NCBI RefSeq assembly: GCF_003429085.1
Contig: NZ_QVTC01000022.1
Coordinates: 1 to 62,913, forward strand
Direction: 5' to 3'
DNA: 62,913 bases
Origin: Bacillus sp. V59.32b
GTDB taxonomy: Bacteria > Bacillota > Bacilli > Bacillales > DSM-1321
Positions 49,488 to 59,350 of the stretch are shown here, one piece after another. Below the pieces are notes generated by a model. That model was given only the letters and a program-made list of their open reading frames with translations. It had not been told where the DNA came from and ran no database searches. The position numbers were made by a program, and so were the translations under genes. Every line of letters starts with the position of its first letter. Within the stretch, counting starts at the first letter, position 1.

Positions 49488-51050
49488 ATGGAACCCATTA
49501 CAGTAATCATCTCCATTTTGCTTGGCCTAATCGTCGGTGCAGTTGTTGGCTATTTTGTAAGCAAGAATGTTTCCCAAAACAAAATAGCAGGGGCTAAAAA
49601 CTCTGCTGAACATATCCTAGCGGATGCGAAACGTGAAGCAGAGGCTGCTAAAAAAGAAGCCCTATTGGAAGCAAAGGATGAAATTCATAAGATTCGTTCC
49701 GATGCGGAACGCGAAGTGCGTGAGCGAAGAAACGAATTGCAAAAACAAGAAAATCGATTATTGCAAAAAGAAGAGAACCTTGACCGTAAAGATGAAACGT
49801 TAGACAAACGTGAAGTCCTTTTGGAGAAAAAGGACGATTCTCTGAACCAAAGACAACAGCATATTGAAGAGATGGAAAGCAAAGTGGAAGAAACGATTCG
49901 CAAGCAGCAGACTGAACTCGAGCGTGTTTCTGGCTTAACTCGTGAAGAAGCGAAAGCAATCATCATCGACCGTATTGAGAAAGAATTGGCCCATGATACC
50001 GCAATCATGATTAAAGAAAGCGAGAATCGCGCGAAAGAAGAAGCTGACAAGAAAGCGAAAGAATTGCTTTCCCTTGCGATACAGCGTTGCGCGGCTGATC
50101 ACGTTGCGGAAACAACCGTTTCTGTGGTGAACCTGCCAAATGATGAGATGAAAGGCCGGATTATCGGACGAGAAGGACGAAATATCCGTACCCTGGAAAC
50201 TCTTACAGGTATCGATTTGATCATTGATGATACACCGGAAGCCGTCATTCTTTCCGGATTCGATCCGATCAGGCGTGAAACGGCTCGCTTAGCACTTGAG
50301 AAGCTGGTGCAAGATGGACGGATTCACCCGGCCCGCATCGAAGAGATGGTTGATAAATCAAGACGTGAAGTGGATGAACATATCCGCGAAATAGGTGAAC
50401 AAACCACTTTCGAGGTAGGTGTTCACGGGCTCCATCCGGATCTGATTAAAATTCTTGGCCGCTTGAAGTTCCGTACAAGCTACGGCCAAAACGTTTTAAA
50501 GCATTCCGTGGAGGTTGCCCAATTATCCGGATTGTTGGCCGCTGAGCTTGGAGAAGATGAAACGCTCGCAAGACGTGCCGGATTGCTTCACGATATTGGT
50601 AAAGCAATCGACCATGAAGTAGAAGGAAGCCATGTGGAGATTGGGGTCGAACTCGGAACCAAGTACAAAGAGCATCCTGTTGTCGTCAACAGCATTGCTT
50701 CCCACCATGGTGATACAGAACCTACTTCAGTCATTGCCGTGCTAGTCGCGGCTGCGGATGCATTGTCCGCGGCAAGACCAGGGGCGCGCAGTGAAACGCT
50801 CGAAAACTATATCCGAAGACTTGAAAAGCTTGAGGAGATTTCCGAATCGTATGATGGCGTTGAAAAATCCTTTGCCATTCAAGCCGGACGTGAAGTGAGA
50901 ATTATGGTAAAACCTGAACAAATCGATGATCTTAGTGCTCATCGTCTTGCAAGGGATATCCGTAAACGCATTGAAGAAGAATTGGATTACCCAGGCCATA
51001 TTAAAGTAACGGTCATCCGTGAAACAAGGGCCGTCGAGTACGCAAAATAA
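49488..51050 (+). CDS. rny: Ribonuclease Y
   Basis: Membrane-anchored endoribonuclease that starts mRNA decay in Bacillus. The 520-residue protein, equal in length to B. subtilis Rny, has one N-terminal transmembrane helix, a long coiled coil (about 35-200), a KH domain ([19 protein letters not shown]) and an HD domain ([17 protein letters not shown]). Two adjacent ATGs (49485, 49488) follow GGGGAGGTGA; the second has better spacing. In-frame starts further upstream (49413) are not supported. Confidence 0.96.
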   Translation: MEPITVIISILLGLIVGAVVGYFVSKNVSQNKIAGAKNSAEHILADAKREAEAAKKEALLEAKDEIHKIRSDAEREVRERRNELQKQENRLLQKEENLDRKDETLDKREVLLEKKDDSLNQRQQHIEEMESKVEETIRKQQTELERVSGLTREEAKAIIIDRIEKELAHDTAIMIKESENRAKEEADKKAKELLSLAIQRCAADHVAETTVSVVNLPNDEMKGRIIGREGRNIRTLETLTGIDLIIDDTPEAVILSGFDPIRRETARLALEKLVQDGRIHPARIEEMVDKSRREVDEHIREIGEQTTFEVGVHGLHPDLIKILGRLKFRTSYGQNVLKHSVEVAQLSGLLAAELGEDETLARRAGLLHDIGKAIDHEVEGSHVEIGVELGTKYKEHPVVVNSIASHHGDTEPTSVIAVLVAAADALSAARPGARSETLENYIRRLEKLEEISESYDGVEKSFAIQAGREVRIMVKPEQIDDLSAHRLARDIRKRIEEELDYPGHIKVTVIRETRAVEYAK

Positions 51051-51085
51051 AGCGAAGTGGTGACTCACCACTTCGCTTTTTTTTT
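51051..51085 (+). terminator. Intrinsic terminator after rny
   Basis: AGCGAAGTGG (51051-51060) pairs perfectly with CCACTTCGCT (51068-51077), followed by nine T's. It starts at the stop codon. Confidence 0.93.
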
Positions 51086-51213
51086 GCACAGACCAATGTG
51101 GAAGAGAGCAACCCCGGCCCATCAAAATTTGTGATACAATACATAAGAAAACCAGAGGGTCCGAGCCCTTTCGACCATATAAAAAATGTTATATAAATAG
51201 AAAGGATTTTTTT

Positions 51214-52011
51214 ATGAAATTACTTTTTGTCGGAGATGTAGTGGGTTCACCAGGAAGGGATATGTTGAAAGAGTACCTTCCTAAAATAAAGGAAAAGTAC
51301 CGACCCCATATCACCGTGGTCAACGGTGAAAATTCAGCAGGAGGACGTGGCATAACCGAAAAAATATATCGTGAATTTCTTGAATGGGGGGCCCAGGCCG
51401 TCACGCTAGGCAACCACGCATGGGATAACCGGGATATTTTTGAGTTTATTGACAGTGCGAAGTATCTGGTGCGGCCGGCAAACTTTCCTGCAGGCACACC
51501 AGGGGAAGGGCTAAAGTTTCTAAAATGGAACACGTTTGAAATTGCCATCATCAATCTCCAGGCCCGCACATTTATGCCCCCGCTCGACTGTCCTTTTGTA
51601 AAGGCTGAGGAGCTTGTTGCTGAAGCAAGAAAGCGAACACCAATTATTTTCATTGATTTTCATGGCGAGGCAACCAGTGAAAAGCAAGCAATGGGCTGGT
51701 TTCTTGACGGCAAGGTCTCGGCTGTTGTCGGCACGCATACGCATGTCCAAACAGCGGATAATCGGATCCTTCCAAACGGCACGGCTTACCTCTCGGACGT
51801 TGGCATGACCGGTCCGTATGATGGCATATTGGGGATGGAAAGAGAAGCGGTCATTCACCGCTTTTTAACGAGCCTTCCGGTACGATTTGAGGTTCCAAAG
51901 GAAGGCAGAACCGTTTTAAGTGCGGTCCTCATCGATATTGACGAAAAAACAGGACAGTCCAAGAAAATAGAACGCATCTTAATCAATGACGACCACCCAT
52001 TTTATACGTAA
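51214..52011 (+). CDS. ymdB: YmdB phosphodiesterase
   Basis: Calcineurin-like metallophosphoesterase that affects biofilm and motility gene expression in B. subtilis and hydrolyses 2',3'-cyclic nucleotides. The 265-residue protein shows FVGDVVGSPGRDML at the N-terminus, VNGENSAGG with the metal-binding asparagine, LGNHAWDN near 67-74 and GTHTHVQTADNRILPNGTAY near 176-195. AAAGGA precedes the ATG. It is located between rny and spoVS as in B. subtilis. Confidence 0.94.
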   Translation: MKLLFVGDVVGSPGRDMLKEYLPKIKEKYRPHITVVNGENSAGGRGITEKIYREFLEWGAQAVTLGNHAWDNRDIFEFIDSAKYLVRPANFPAGTPGEGLKFLKWNTFEIAIINLQARTFMPPLDCPFVKAEELVAEARKRTPIIFIDFHGEATSEKQAMGWFLDGKVSAVVGTHTHVQTADNRILPNGTAYLSDVGMTGPYDGILGMEREAVIHRFLTSLPVRFEVPKEGRTVLSAVLIDIDEKTGQSKKIERILINDDHPFYT

Positions 52012-52181
52012 TCAAGAAATGATTCCTTCATCTTCCATGACCGTCCTTGCCCACAGGCATCCAGCTTTCCAGATAACAATTTGTCATACTACGTTTCTGT
52101 TCAGAATATAGTAGCAATGGAAAGTATTTACCTATGGAACGCTATTCCAATCAGGTAAGGGGAAAACAAGGAGGACTAGGG

Positions 52182-52442
52182 ATGGAAATATTAAAGGTTT
52201 CAGCAAAATCTAATCCTAATTCTGTAGCAGGCGCACTGGCGGGCGTACTAAGAGAAAGAGGTACCGCAGAGATCCAGGCGATCGGCGCCGGTGCGTTAAA
52301 TCAGGCCGTCAAGGCAGTAGCAATCGCAAGAGGGTTTGTGGCACCTAGTGGAGTGGACTTGATTTGTATTCCTGCCTTTACAGATATTAAGATTGATGGA
52401 GAAGAAAGAACAGCGATTAAACTCATTGTCGAACCGAGATAG
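52182..52442 (+). CDS. spoVS: Stage V sporulation protein S
   Basis: 86-residue Alba-like small protein that affects late sporulation and coat assembly. Nearly invariant in spore formers: MEILKVSAKSNPNSVAGALA, GAGALNQAVKAVAIARGFVA and GEERTAIKLIVEPR. ATG 52182 follows AAGGAGG; an in-frame ATG at 52134 lacks a site. No clear SigH promoter was found by eye. Confidence 0.95.
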   Translation: MEILKVSAKSNPNSVAGALAGVLRERGTAEIQAIGAGALNQAVKAVAIARGFVAPSGVDLICIPAFTDIKIDGEERTAIKLIVEPR

Positions 52443-52462
52443 CGAATGTCATGAAAGTCGAC

Positions 52463-52495
52463 ACCTGTTTGCATCAGCAGACAGGTTCTTTTTTT
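52463..52495 (+). terminator. Intrinsic terminator after spoVS
   Basis: ACCTGT-TGC (52463-52472) pairs with GCA-ACAGGT (52477-52486) with one internal mismatch, then TCTTTTTTT. Confidence 0.85.
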
Positions 52496-52552
52496 ACTGG
52501 AAAAAAGAATGTATAGTGTATGTATCTATTTGAAAGAAAAGGAGTAGAAAAA

Positions 52553-53473
52553 ATGAAAATCTTTGATGCCCATTGTGATGTCTTGATGAAGATGTTTATC
52601 GACCCAACCATCTCCTTTTTAGACAGTGAAAAACTGCATATTACTTATCAATCCCTTTCGGAAACTGGCGGAAAGGTTCAGTGTTTTGCGATTTATGTCC
52701 CTGAGGCCATCCATCCGGATATGCGATTTATCGCGGCGCTTTCCATGGTAGATATTTTCTATGAGAAAGTTTTGACGATGCCAAATATGAAACTGGTAAC
52801 CTCCAAAGAGGATATCGATAGTCTTACCGATGATCAAATCGGGGCGGTTTTAACATTGGAGGGCTGTGATTGTATCGGAGATGATTTAGTAAAGTTAAAC
52901 ACATTGGTCAGATTAGGCGTTTCGTCTGTTGGACTGACATGGAACTTTGCCAACATGGTTGCGGACGGTGCCCTTGAAAAACGTGGAGGCGGTTTGACCG
53001 GCTTTGGCGAAAGCGTCGTGAAAACATTGAACCGGCATGCCATTTGGTGCGATGTTTCCCATCTATCTGAACGGGCGTTCTGGGATGTCATCGAGATAGC
53101 CGACCATCCGATTGCTTCCCATTCGAATGTGTTTCGGATCTGTCCCCACCCCCGTAATCTAAAAGATAATCAAATCATCGCTTTGCTTAAGAAAAATGGT
53201 GTGATAGGAGTAACCTTTGTCCCTGAATTTTTAACGGAAAAGCCGTTAGCGCACATAGCGGATGTCCTAAAGCAAATCGATTATATCGCAAGTCTCGGAG
53301 GAGGACGTCAAATCGGCGTGGGCTCAGATTTCGACGGCATTGATCAGACCGTGCACAATCTGTCTTCTTACAGGGATTATCAGAATCTGATCAATGAAAT
53401 GCATAAGCACTATCCTGCCGATTTCATAAAGGGGATATTATTCGATAATTTCGCTGCCAGATTCCCAGACTAA
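52553..53473 (+). CDS. Membrane dipeptidase (peptidase M19 family)
   Basis: 306-residue zinc dipeptidase of the renal dipeptidase family. Metal ligands are visible in the HxD pair DAHCDVL near residues 4-10, the glutamate in LTLEGCD near 100, and later histidines in CDVSHLSERAFWDV and IASHSNVFRICPHPRN, followed by GVGSDFDGID. ATG 52553 after AAAAGGAG. No signal peptide, so it acts in the cytoplasm. A role in recycling D-containing peptides is plausible but unproven. Confidence 0.9.
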   Translation: MKIFDAHCDVLMKMFIDPTISFLDSEKLHITYQSLSETGGKVQCFAIYVPEAIHPDMRFIAALSMVDIFYEKVLTMPNMKLVTSKEDIDSLTDDQIGAVLTLEGCDCIGDDLVKLNTLVRLGVSSVGLTWNFANMVADGALEKRGGGLTGFGESVVKTLNRHAIWCDVSHLSERAFWDVIEIADHPIASHSNVFRICPHPRNLKDNQIIALLKKNGVIGVTFVPEFLTEKPLAHIADVLKQIDYIASLGGGRQIGVGSDFDGIDQTVHNLSSYRDYQNLINEMHKHYPADFIKGILFDNFAARFPD

Positions 53474-53724
53474 TAAAGCAATAATCGCTTTTCGCGGAAT
53501 TATCTAAATATACAAAAAAATATCACCGAAACGATCAATTAATATGCTCAAAGGCTTGATTTTTTTAGGTTATAGGTCTAGAATTGAAGCAGTTTAGTAC
53601 ACCTTTCCTATTATAAAATAATTGAATATTTATACATATTAAAAGTTTCAGTTTATTAGGGAAGGTATTGCTATAGTAGAGTTTGAGTTTATTATTTTAA
53701 CCGGATTTAAAGGGGTGTAAGGGC

Positions 53725-55476
53725 ATGATCAATCAACTTTCGTGGAAAGTTGGCGGACAACAAGGGGAAGGTATTGAAAGTACGGGAGAAATTTTCAGTA
53801 TTGCTCTCAACAGATTGGGCTACTACTTGTATGGGTACCGTCATTTCTCATCTCGTATTAAAGGAGGGCACACGAACAATAAGATTCGTGTAAGCACGGC
53901 GCAAACGCGTTCGATCTCGGATGATTTAGATATTCTCGTGGCGTTTGACCAGGAGACAATCGATGTAAACTATCAGGAACTTCATGCAGGCGGAGTCATC
54001 ATTGCGGATTCCAAATTCAATCCTGTCCGTCCTCAAGACACGGATGCAGCCATGTATGCCATTCCATTTACCGAAATGGCGACTGAACTTGGAACGTCTC
54101 TGATGAAAAACATGATAGCTGTAGGCGCTTCAAGCGCTGTGCTTGGCTTGGACATCACTGTTTTCAACGAAGTGGTCGAGGAAATCTTTGGTCGTAAAGG
54201 CGAACAAATCGTCCAGAAGAACTTGGATGCCATTAAAGCTGGCTACGACCATTTGACCGAAAAGCTGGGAGAAAAGGTAGGCGCGATGCAGCTTGAAAAA
54301 GCGGATGGACAGAAGCGCTTATTCATGATTGGAAACGATGCGATCGCATTGGGCGCACTTGCCGGCGGAACCCGGTTTATGGCCGCGTATCCAATCACTC
54401 CAGCTTCGGAAATTATGGAATATTTAATTAAGAAGCTCCCGGCGGTCGGCGGAACGGTCATCCAAACTGAGGATGAGATTGCCGCAGCGACGATGGCAAT
54501 CGGAGCCAACTATGGGGGAATTCGTGCGATTACGGCTTCTGCGGGACCTGGTCTTTCCTTGAAGATGGAGGCAATCGGGCTTTCAGGCATTACCGAAACA
54601 CCGCTTGTGATTATCGATACTCAGCGGGGTGGACCGTCTACCGGCCTTCCGACAAAACAGGAGCAATCCGACCTTATGGCGATGATTTACGGGACGCACG
54701 GGGAGATCCCGAAAATTGTCATGGCCCCAAGCACGGTGGAAGAAGCGTTTTATGATACAGCGGAAGCGCTTAACCTGGCAGAGGAGTATCAATGTCCGGT
54801 TATCGTCCTTTCAGACCTTCAGCTATCGCTAGGCAAGCAAACTGTTCAGCCGCTCGATTACAGTAAAATTGAAATCAGGCGCGGGAAATTGGTGAGCGAA
54901 GAGCTTCCTGAACCAGAAAACGGCCAATATTTCAAACGCTATGAAGTAACCGAAAGTGGTATTTCGCCACGTGTGCTGCCAGGAACGAAAAACGGCATCT
55001 TCCATGTGACAGGTGTAGAGCATGATGAAACCGGTAAACCTTCAGAATCAGCGGGGAATCGGATTGCGCAAATGGATAAGCGGATGCGCAAAATCGAAAA
55101 CATTGCTTTTAAAACACCTGTGTATAAAAATACGCCGCATGCCGAAGCTGATCTTTTGATTGTAGGATTCATTTCAACACGCGGGGTTATTGAAGAAGCA
55201 ATGGAACGGTTAGCAGCAGATGGAATCAAAGTGAATCATGCACATATCCGCTTAATTCATCCATTCCCGGCAGATGAAATGCTTCCTTTAGTACAATCAG
55301 CAAAGAGAGTGGTCGTAATTGAAAACAACGCGACAGGACAGTTAGCGAATATATTGAAAATGAATGTTGGCAATGTGACGAAAATTAAGAGCATCTTAAA
55401 ATATGACGGTAACCCGTTCTTGCCGCATGAAATCCATACACAATGCAAGGAGTTGTTCCAATATGGCCACATTTAA
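53725..55476 (+). CDS. 2-oxoacid:acceptor oxidoreductase, fused gamma-alpha subunit
   Basis: 583-residue subunit of a KorA/PorA-type oxidoreductase that decarboxylates a 2-oxoacid (2-oxoglutarate or pyruvate) to its acyl-CoA with ferredoxin or a similar acceptor. The N-terminal 190 residues are the gamma domain (VGGQQGEGIESTGEIF and SSRIKGGHTNNKIRVS); the rest is the alpha/pyrimidine-binding part with AAYPITPASEIMEYL, ITASAGPGLSLKMEAIG and QRGGPSTGLPTKQEQSD. Its end overlaps the beta subunit gene by 14 bases. Substrate cannot be fixed from sequence. Confidence 0.9.
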   Translation: MINQLSWKVGGQQGEGIESTGEIFSIALNRLGYYLYGYRHFSSRIKGGHTNNKIRVSTAQTRSISDDLDILVAFDQETIDVNYQELHAGGVIIADSKFNPVRPQDTDAAMYAIPFTEMATELGTSLMKNMIAVGASSAVLGLDITVFNEVVEEIFGRKGEQIVQKNLDAIKAGYDHLTEKLGEKVGAMQLEKADGQKRLFMIGNDAIALGALAGGTRFMAAYPITPASEIMEYLIKKLPAVGGTVIQTEDEIAAATMAIGANYGGIRAITASAGPGLSLKMEAIGLSGITETPLVIIDTQRGGPSTGLPTKQEQSDLMAMIYGTHGEIPKIVMAPSTVEEAFYDTAEALNLAEEYQCPVIVLSDLQLSLGKQTVQPLDYSKIEIRRGKLVSEELPEPENGQYFKRYEVTESGISPRVLPGTKNGIFHVTGVEHDETGKPSESAGNRIAQMDKRMRKIENIAFKTPVYKNTPHAEADLLIVGFISTRGVIEEAMERLAADGIKVNHAHIRLIHPFPADEMLPLVQSAKRVVVIENNATGQLANILKMNVGNVTKIKSILKYDGNPFLPHEIHTQCKELFQYGHI

Positions 55477-56329
55477 AGAGTTTCGTAATAACGTAAAGCC
55501 TAACTGGTGTCCCGGCTGCGGCGACTTCTCGGTACAGGCGGCCATTCAGCGTGCGGCTGCCAATGTCGGCCTTGAACCGGAAGGGCTTGCCGTTGTGTCC
55601 GGCATCGGCTGTTCGGGACGGATTTCAGGTTATATCAAATCGTACGGCTTTCATGGAATCCATGGTCGTTCACTACCGATTGCCCAGGGTGTAAAAATGG
55701 CTAACCGGGAATTGACAGTCATTGCTTCAGGCGGCGACGGCGACGGCTTTGCGATCGGAATGGGCCATACGATCCATGCGATCCGCCGGAATATTGATGT
55801 AACGTATATCGTGATGGACAACCAGATTTATGGATTGACGAAGGGACAGACTTCGCCGCGTTCAGCTGCCGGATTTAAGACGAAATCCACACCTCAGGGA
55901 TCGATCGAGCAGGCAATTTCTCCTATGGAGCTGGCATTATCTGCAGGCGCAACTTTTGTCGCGCAGAGCTTCTCAACGGACCTTAAAGATCTTACAGCAA
56001 TTATTGAAGCGGGCATTCAGCATAAAGGGTTTTCCTTAATCAATGTATTCAGCCCTTGTGTCACATACAACAAAGTAAATACGTATGACTGGTTTAAAGA
56101 AAACTTAACGAAGCTTAGCACAATCGACGGCTATGACCACACGAACCGTGAATTGGCCATGCAAACAGTGATGGAGCATGATGGTCTTGTCACTGGTATC
56201 ATTTATCAAAACAACGAGCGCCAGTCTTATCAGGAAATGATTCCGGATTATGCGGAAGAGTCGTTAACAAAAGCAGACTTAAAGCTGAGCCAGGAAAGCT
56301 TTGATAAATTAGTTGCTGAATTTATGTGA
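55463..56329 (+). CDS. 2-oxoacid:acceptor oxidoreductase, beta subunit
   Basis: 288-residue thiamine diphosphate-binding subunit, KorB-like. It has WCPGCGDF near residues 15-22, GIGCSGRISGYIKSYGFHGI, the TPP motif GDGDGFAIGMGHTIHAIRRN and VMDNQIYGLTKGQTSPRSA. AAGGAG within the alpha gene precedes ATG 55463. Unlike delta-subunit enzymes there is no 8Fe ferredoxin gene adjacent, so electrons must go to an acceptor encoded elsewhere. Confidence 0.92.
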   Translation: MATFKEFRNNVKPNWCPGCGDFSVQAAIQRAAANVGLEPEGLAVVSGIGCSGRISGYIKSYGFHGIHGRSLPIAQGVKMANRELTVIASGGDGDGFAIGMGHTIHAIRRNIDVTYIVMDNQIYGLTKGQTSPRSAAGFKTKSTPQGSIEQAISPMELALSAGATFVAQSFSTDLKDLTAIIEAGIQHKGFSLINVFSPCVTYNKVNTYDWFKENLTKLSTIDGYDHTNRELAMQTVMEHDGLVTGIIYQNNERQSYQEMIPDYAEESLTKADLKLSQESFDKLVAEFM

Positions 56330-56348
56330 TAATCACGTAATAAAAAAA

Positions 56349-56379
56349 GGGTCCGGCTCATATAATGAGCGGGCCTTTT
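56349..56379. terminator. Terminator between korB-like gene and convergent small gene
   Basis: GGTCCGGCTCAT and ATGAGCGGGCC pair around a short ATA loop with a mismatch, followed by TTTT on the plus strand and preceded by seven A's, so it can act in both directions. Confidence 0.75.
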
Positions 56380-56417
56380 GCATTTCATGCCATAACGGTG
56401 TTACCCCAAGCAGGAAC

Positions 56418-56648
56418 TCAAATCCAGCGAAAACGCCTGCGTCTGGAACGCCCGTTTTCTTCATCTGAGGAATCCTGTTCATCGTCGCGCCTGTCGTCTT
56501 CTTTGTCGTCATCTTCTTCCTCATTGAACTGATCTTCTCGGCAATCATCATCATCGTCGTCCCAGTCTTCCCATTCCCAGTCATCATCACAGTCATGTTT
56601 GCGTTTTTCGTGTTCGTCGTCTTTATGCTTCTTTTTTTCCTTACCCAT
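56418..56648 (-). CDS. Extremely charged small protein, unknown function
   Basis: 76-residue minus-strand gene. The start at 56648 follows GAGAGGAG on the minus strand. Residues 1-16 are basic/histidine-containing (MGKEKKKHKDDEHEKR), the middle is a near-continuous Asp/Glu block with three tryptophans and two cysteines (DDDWEWEDWDDDDDDC), and the end is arginine-rich (GRSRRRRFRWI). Such composition could be low-complexity chance, but the good ribosome site, convergent arrangement with a shared terminator and clear start support a gene. I do not recognise the family. Confidence 0.6.
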   Translation of the reverse strand: MGKEKKKHKDDEHEKRKHDCDDDWEWEDWDDDDDDCREDQFNEEEDDDKEDDRRDDEQDSSDEENGRSRRRRFRWI

Positions 56649-56795
56649 AAATGTCACTCCTCTCATGAATTAAGTGTTCGAAATATTATATGTATCTTCG
56701 GACAAGCTGCGTAGGTCTTTCCCCCAATTCGAACTATTTATTCACAAAAAATTTTCCGCCTGAAACCATTTGTCCGTTTCAGAAATACAGTGATG

Positions 56796-56836
56796 TTTAC
56801 ATTCAAGTTTGGAGAATGGTAGAATATTAATATAAT
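56796..56836 (+). promoter_or_regulatory. Promoter region of tdh-kbl
   Basis: Two overlapping candidates: TTTACA (56796-56801)-18-TAGAAT (56820-56825), and TTTGGA (56808-56813)-17-TATAAT (56831-56836). Both point to tdh at 56872. Confidence 0.6.
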
Positions 56837-56871
56837 AGGATTCGCAGCATGCTCTAAAGGGGAGAGTGTAC

Positions 56872-57915
56872 ATGTTGAACGGAAAAATGAAAGCGCTTTT
56901 AAAGCATCACCGCGGATATGGAGCCGAACTCCAAATGGTTGACATCCCAAAAATAAGCGATGAGGAAGTGCTCATAAAAGTGAAAGCAACCTCTATCTGC
57001 GGAACGGATGTGCATATCTATACGTGGGATGAATGGTCACAAAGCAGGGTCAAGCCGCCCTATGTTTTCGGACATGAATTCTCCGGGGAGGTTATGGAAG
57101 TAGGTTCGAAGGTTAGCAGTGTGACAGTCGGGGATTTCGTTTCCGCGGAGACCCACCTTGTCTGCGGCACCTGTCCGCAATGTCTAACAGGACAATACCA
57201 TATTTGCAAACATACACAAATCATTGGGGTAGATACACAAGGCTGTTTTGCAGAATATGTGGCAGTGCCTGCGGGTAACCTGTGGAAAAATCCGAAGGAA
57301 ATGCCATACGATGTAGCCTCCATTCAAGAACCGATGGGGAATGCCGTCCATACCGTACTGTCCGGGGAAGTGGTAGGTAAAGCGATAGCGATTATCGGGT
57401 GCGGTCCAATTGGCATCATGGCTGTCGGTGTCGCAAAGGCCGCGGGCGCTGCCCAGGTTATCGCGTTCGATGTCAATGATTATCGACTTGATTTGGCCAA
57501 ACAAATGGGAGCGACTACTATTGTTAATTCCAAGAAGGATGATCCTTTGAAAACAGTCGAGAACTTAACAGATGGAAACGGAGTAGATGTTGTCTGTGAA
57601 ATGAGCGGGCATCCTCAAGCTATCAACCAAGGCTTCAAAATGGTTACAAACGGGGGAAGGGTATCGATCCTCAGCCTGCCTGTCAGGCCTGTCGAAATCA
57701 ATATTACCGAAGATATTGTCTTCAAAGGGATAAACGTCCACGGAATCACTGGAAGGCAGATGTTTAAAACCTGGCAGCAGGTATCCAGTCTTTTAGCATT
57801 AGGACAGGTCGATGTCAAGCCTATGATTACCCATCATTTCCCGCTTGAAGACTTTGAAAAGGGTTTTGAATTAATGATCAAGGGGGAATGCGGAAAAGTT
57901 GTTCTGCAGCCTTAA
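56872..57915 (+). CDS. tdh: L-threonine 3-dehydrogenase
   Basis: Zinc- and NAD-dependent oxidation of L-threonine to 2-amino-3-ketobutyrate. The 347-residue product, the same length as B. subtilis Tdh, has the catalytic-zinc CGTDVHIY, GHEFSGEV, the structural-zinc cysteines in CGTCPQCLTGQYHIC and the Rossmann motif IIGCGPIGIMAVGVAKA. ATG 56872 after GGGGAGA is preferred over the GTG two codons earlier. Forms an operon with kbl. Confidence 0.95.
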   Translation: MLNGKMKALLKHHRGYGAELQMVDIPKISDEEVLIKVKATSICGTDVHIYTWDEWSQSRVKPPYVFGHEFSGEVMEVGSKVSSVTVGDFVSAETHLVCGTCPQCLTGQYHICKHTQIIGVDTQGCFAEYVAVPAGNLWKNPKEMPYDVASIQEPMGNAVHTVLSGEVVGKAIAIIGCGPIGIMAVGVAKAAGAAQVIAFDVNDYRLDLAKQMGATTIVNSKKDDPLKTVENLTDGNGVDVVCEMSGHPQAINQGFKMVTNGGRVSILSLPVRPVEINITEDIVFKGINVHGITGRQMFKTWQQVSSLLALGQVDVKPMITHHFPLEDFEKGFELMIKGECGKVVLQP

Positions 57916-57989
57916 TCCCAAAAAGGGAACCGAAATAGTCTGTTGAAAAAAAGGAGAAGAAACCTGTACATTTGAAGGAGGAGATTTCA

Positions 57990-59168
57990 GTGAAAGGCTT
58001 TGAGTATTTACAGGACGAATTAGATAGCATGAAAAAGGCGGGAACATTTCGCAAGCTTGTACCGCTTGAGTCCGAACAAGGATCAAAGGTCGTCATCAAT
58101 GGAAAAGAAGTCATCCAGCTGTCCTCAAACAACTATCTCGGCCTGACTTCGCATCCGCGCCTGCGCAAGGCCGCGTTGGAGGCGGTAGAAAAATACGGGG
58201 CAGGGACCGGTTCGGTTCGGACAATAGCCGGTACGTTAACGATGCATAACCAACTGGAAAAAAAGCTCGCTACATTTAAGCACACAGAGGCATCTCTTGT
58301 TTTTCAATCAGGTTTTACCACGAATCAAGGAGTGCTTTCGGCGATTCTGTCCCCTGAGGATGTCGTCATTTCCGATGAGTTGAACCATGCATCGATCATC
58401 GATGGCATCCGTCTGACAAAAGCAGGGCGCAGAGTTTATAAACACGTCGATATGAGCTCTCTTGAGAAAGCGCTGAAGGAAACACAAAATTATCGGAAAC
58501 GTTTAATCGTTACGGACGGAGTGTTTTCAATGGATGGAAACATCGCGCCTCTGCTTGAGATAGTCGAGCTCGCTGAAGAATATGATGCACTCGTTATGGT
58601 TGATGATGCCCATGCATCAGGTGTCCTTGGGAAAAATGGCCGTGGAACGATCAATCATTTCGGATTGGACGGCAGAGTCCATATCCAGGTTGGCACGTTA
58701 AGTAAAGCCATTGGCGTCCTCGGCGGTTATGTCGCGAGTTCGCAGACTTTAATAGATTACCTGATTCATAAGGGACGTCCATTCTTGTTCAGCACATCTC
58801 ACCCGCCAGCTGTCACGATGGCATGCAGCGAAGCGATAGATGTCCTCATCGAAGAACCTGAGTTAATTGACAAGCTTTGGGAGAATACGAGATTCCTCAA
58901 AAAAGGCCTGCAAGAGCTCGGCTTTAACACGGGCAAAAGCGATACGCCGATTACTCCGGTCATCATAGGAGATGAGGCGCTTTCGCATCAATTTTCCGAT
59001 AAACTGCTTGAACATGGGGTTTTTGCGCAGGGTATCGCTTTTCCGACTGTTGCCAAGGGGTTGGCCCGGGTTCGAACGATCGTCACTGCACAGCATTCAA
59101 AAGAAGAATTGCAGCAGGCGCTGGATGCATTCGAGAAGGCAGGAAAAGATCTGGGGATTCTCAAATAA
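57990..59168 (+). CDS. kbl: Glycine C-acetyltransferase (2-amino-3-ketobutyrate CoA ligase)
   Basis: Pyridoxal-phosphate enzyme that splits 2-amino-3-ketobutyrate with CoA into glycine and acetyl-CoA, completing the Tdh pathway. The 392-residue protein has [43 protein letters not shown] and the PLP lysine in [12 protein letters not shown] 57990 follows AAGGAGGAG; an in-frame TTG at 57972 is part of that site. Confidence 0.95.
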   Translation: MKGFEYLQDELDSMKKAGTFRKLVPLESEQGSKVVINGKEVIQLSSNNYLGLTSHPRLRKAALEAVEKYGAGTGSVRTIAGTLTMHNQLEKKLATFKHTEASLVFQSGFTTNQGVLSAILSPEDVVISDELNHASIIDGIRLTKAGRRVYKHVDMSSLEKALKETQNYRKRLIVTDGVFSMDGNIAPLLEIVELAEEYDALVMVDDAHASGVLGKNGRGTINHFGLDGRVHIQVGTLSKAIGVLGGYVASSQTLIDYLIHKGRPFLFSTSHPPAVTMACSEAIDVLIEEPELIDKLWENTRFLKKGLQELGFNTGKSDTPITPVIIGDEALSHQFSDKLLEHGVFAQGIAFPTVAKGLARVRTIVTAQHSKEELQQALDAFEKAGKDLGILK

Positions 59169-59184
59169 TATCAATAGATTCCAA

Positions 59185-59221
59185 GAAACAAGGCGGGATA
59201 GCAGATATCCCGTCTTGTTTC
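59185..59221 (+). terminator. Intrinsic terminator after kbl
   Basis: GAAACAAGGCGGGATA (59185-59200) pairs with TATCCCGTCTTGTTTC (59206-59221) with one mismatch. The T's lie within the stem end. Confidence 0.8.
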
Positions 59222-59350
59222 TTCGTGTTAAAAGCCGTATACTATTATAATGTGTATATAGCTTAAAAGCCGAAAGATTAAATAAATAGGCAACAAAGTT
59301 TCAGGAATGAGTTGGATCCTTGAATCCAACGTTTCAGAAAGGGGATCATG

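Noticed and set aside
52082..52113. TTGTCA...TATAGT as a spoVS promoter
   Set aside because: Spacer is 20 bases, too long for a good SigA promoter, and no SigH -35 could be seen.
53474..53724. Small gene in the dipeptidase to oxidoreductase gap
   Set aside because: AT-rich, no frame with RBS longer than a few codons; only a weak AAAGC/GCTTT hairpin and a possible TATAGT at 53672 with a poor -35.
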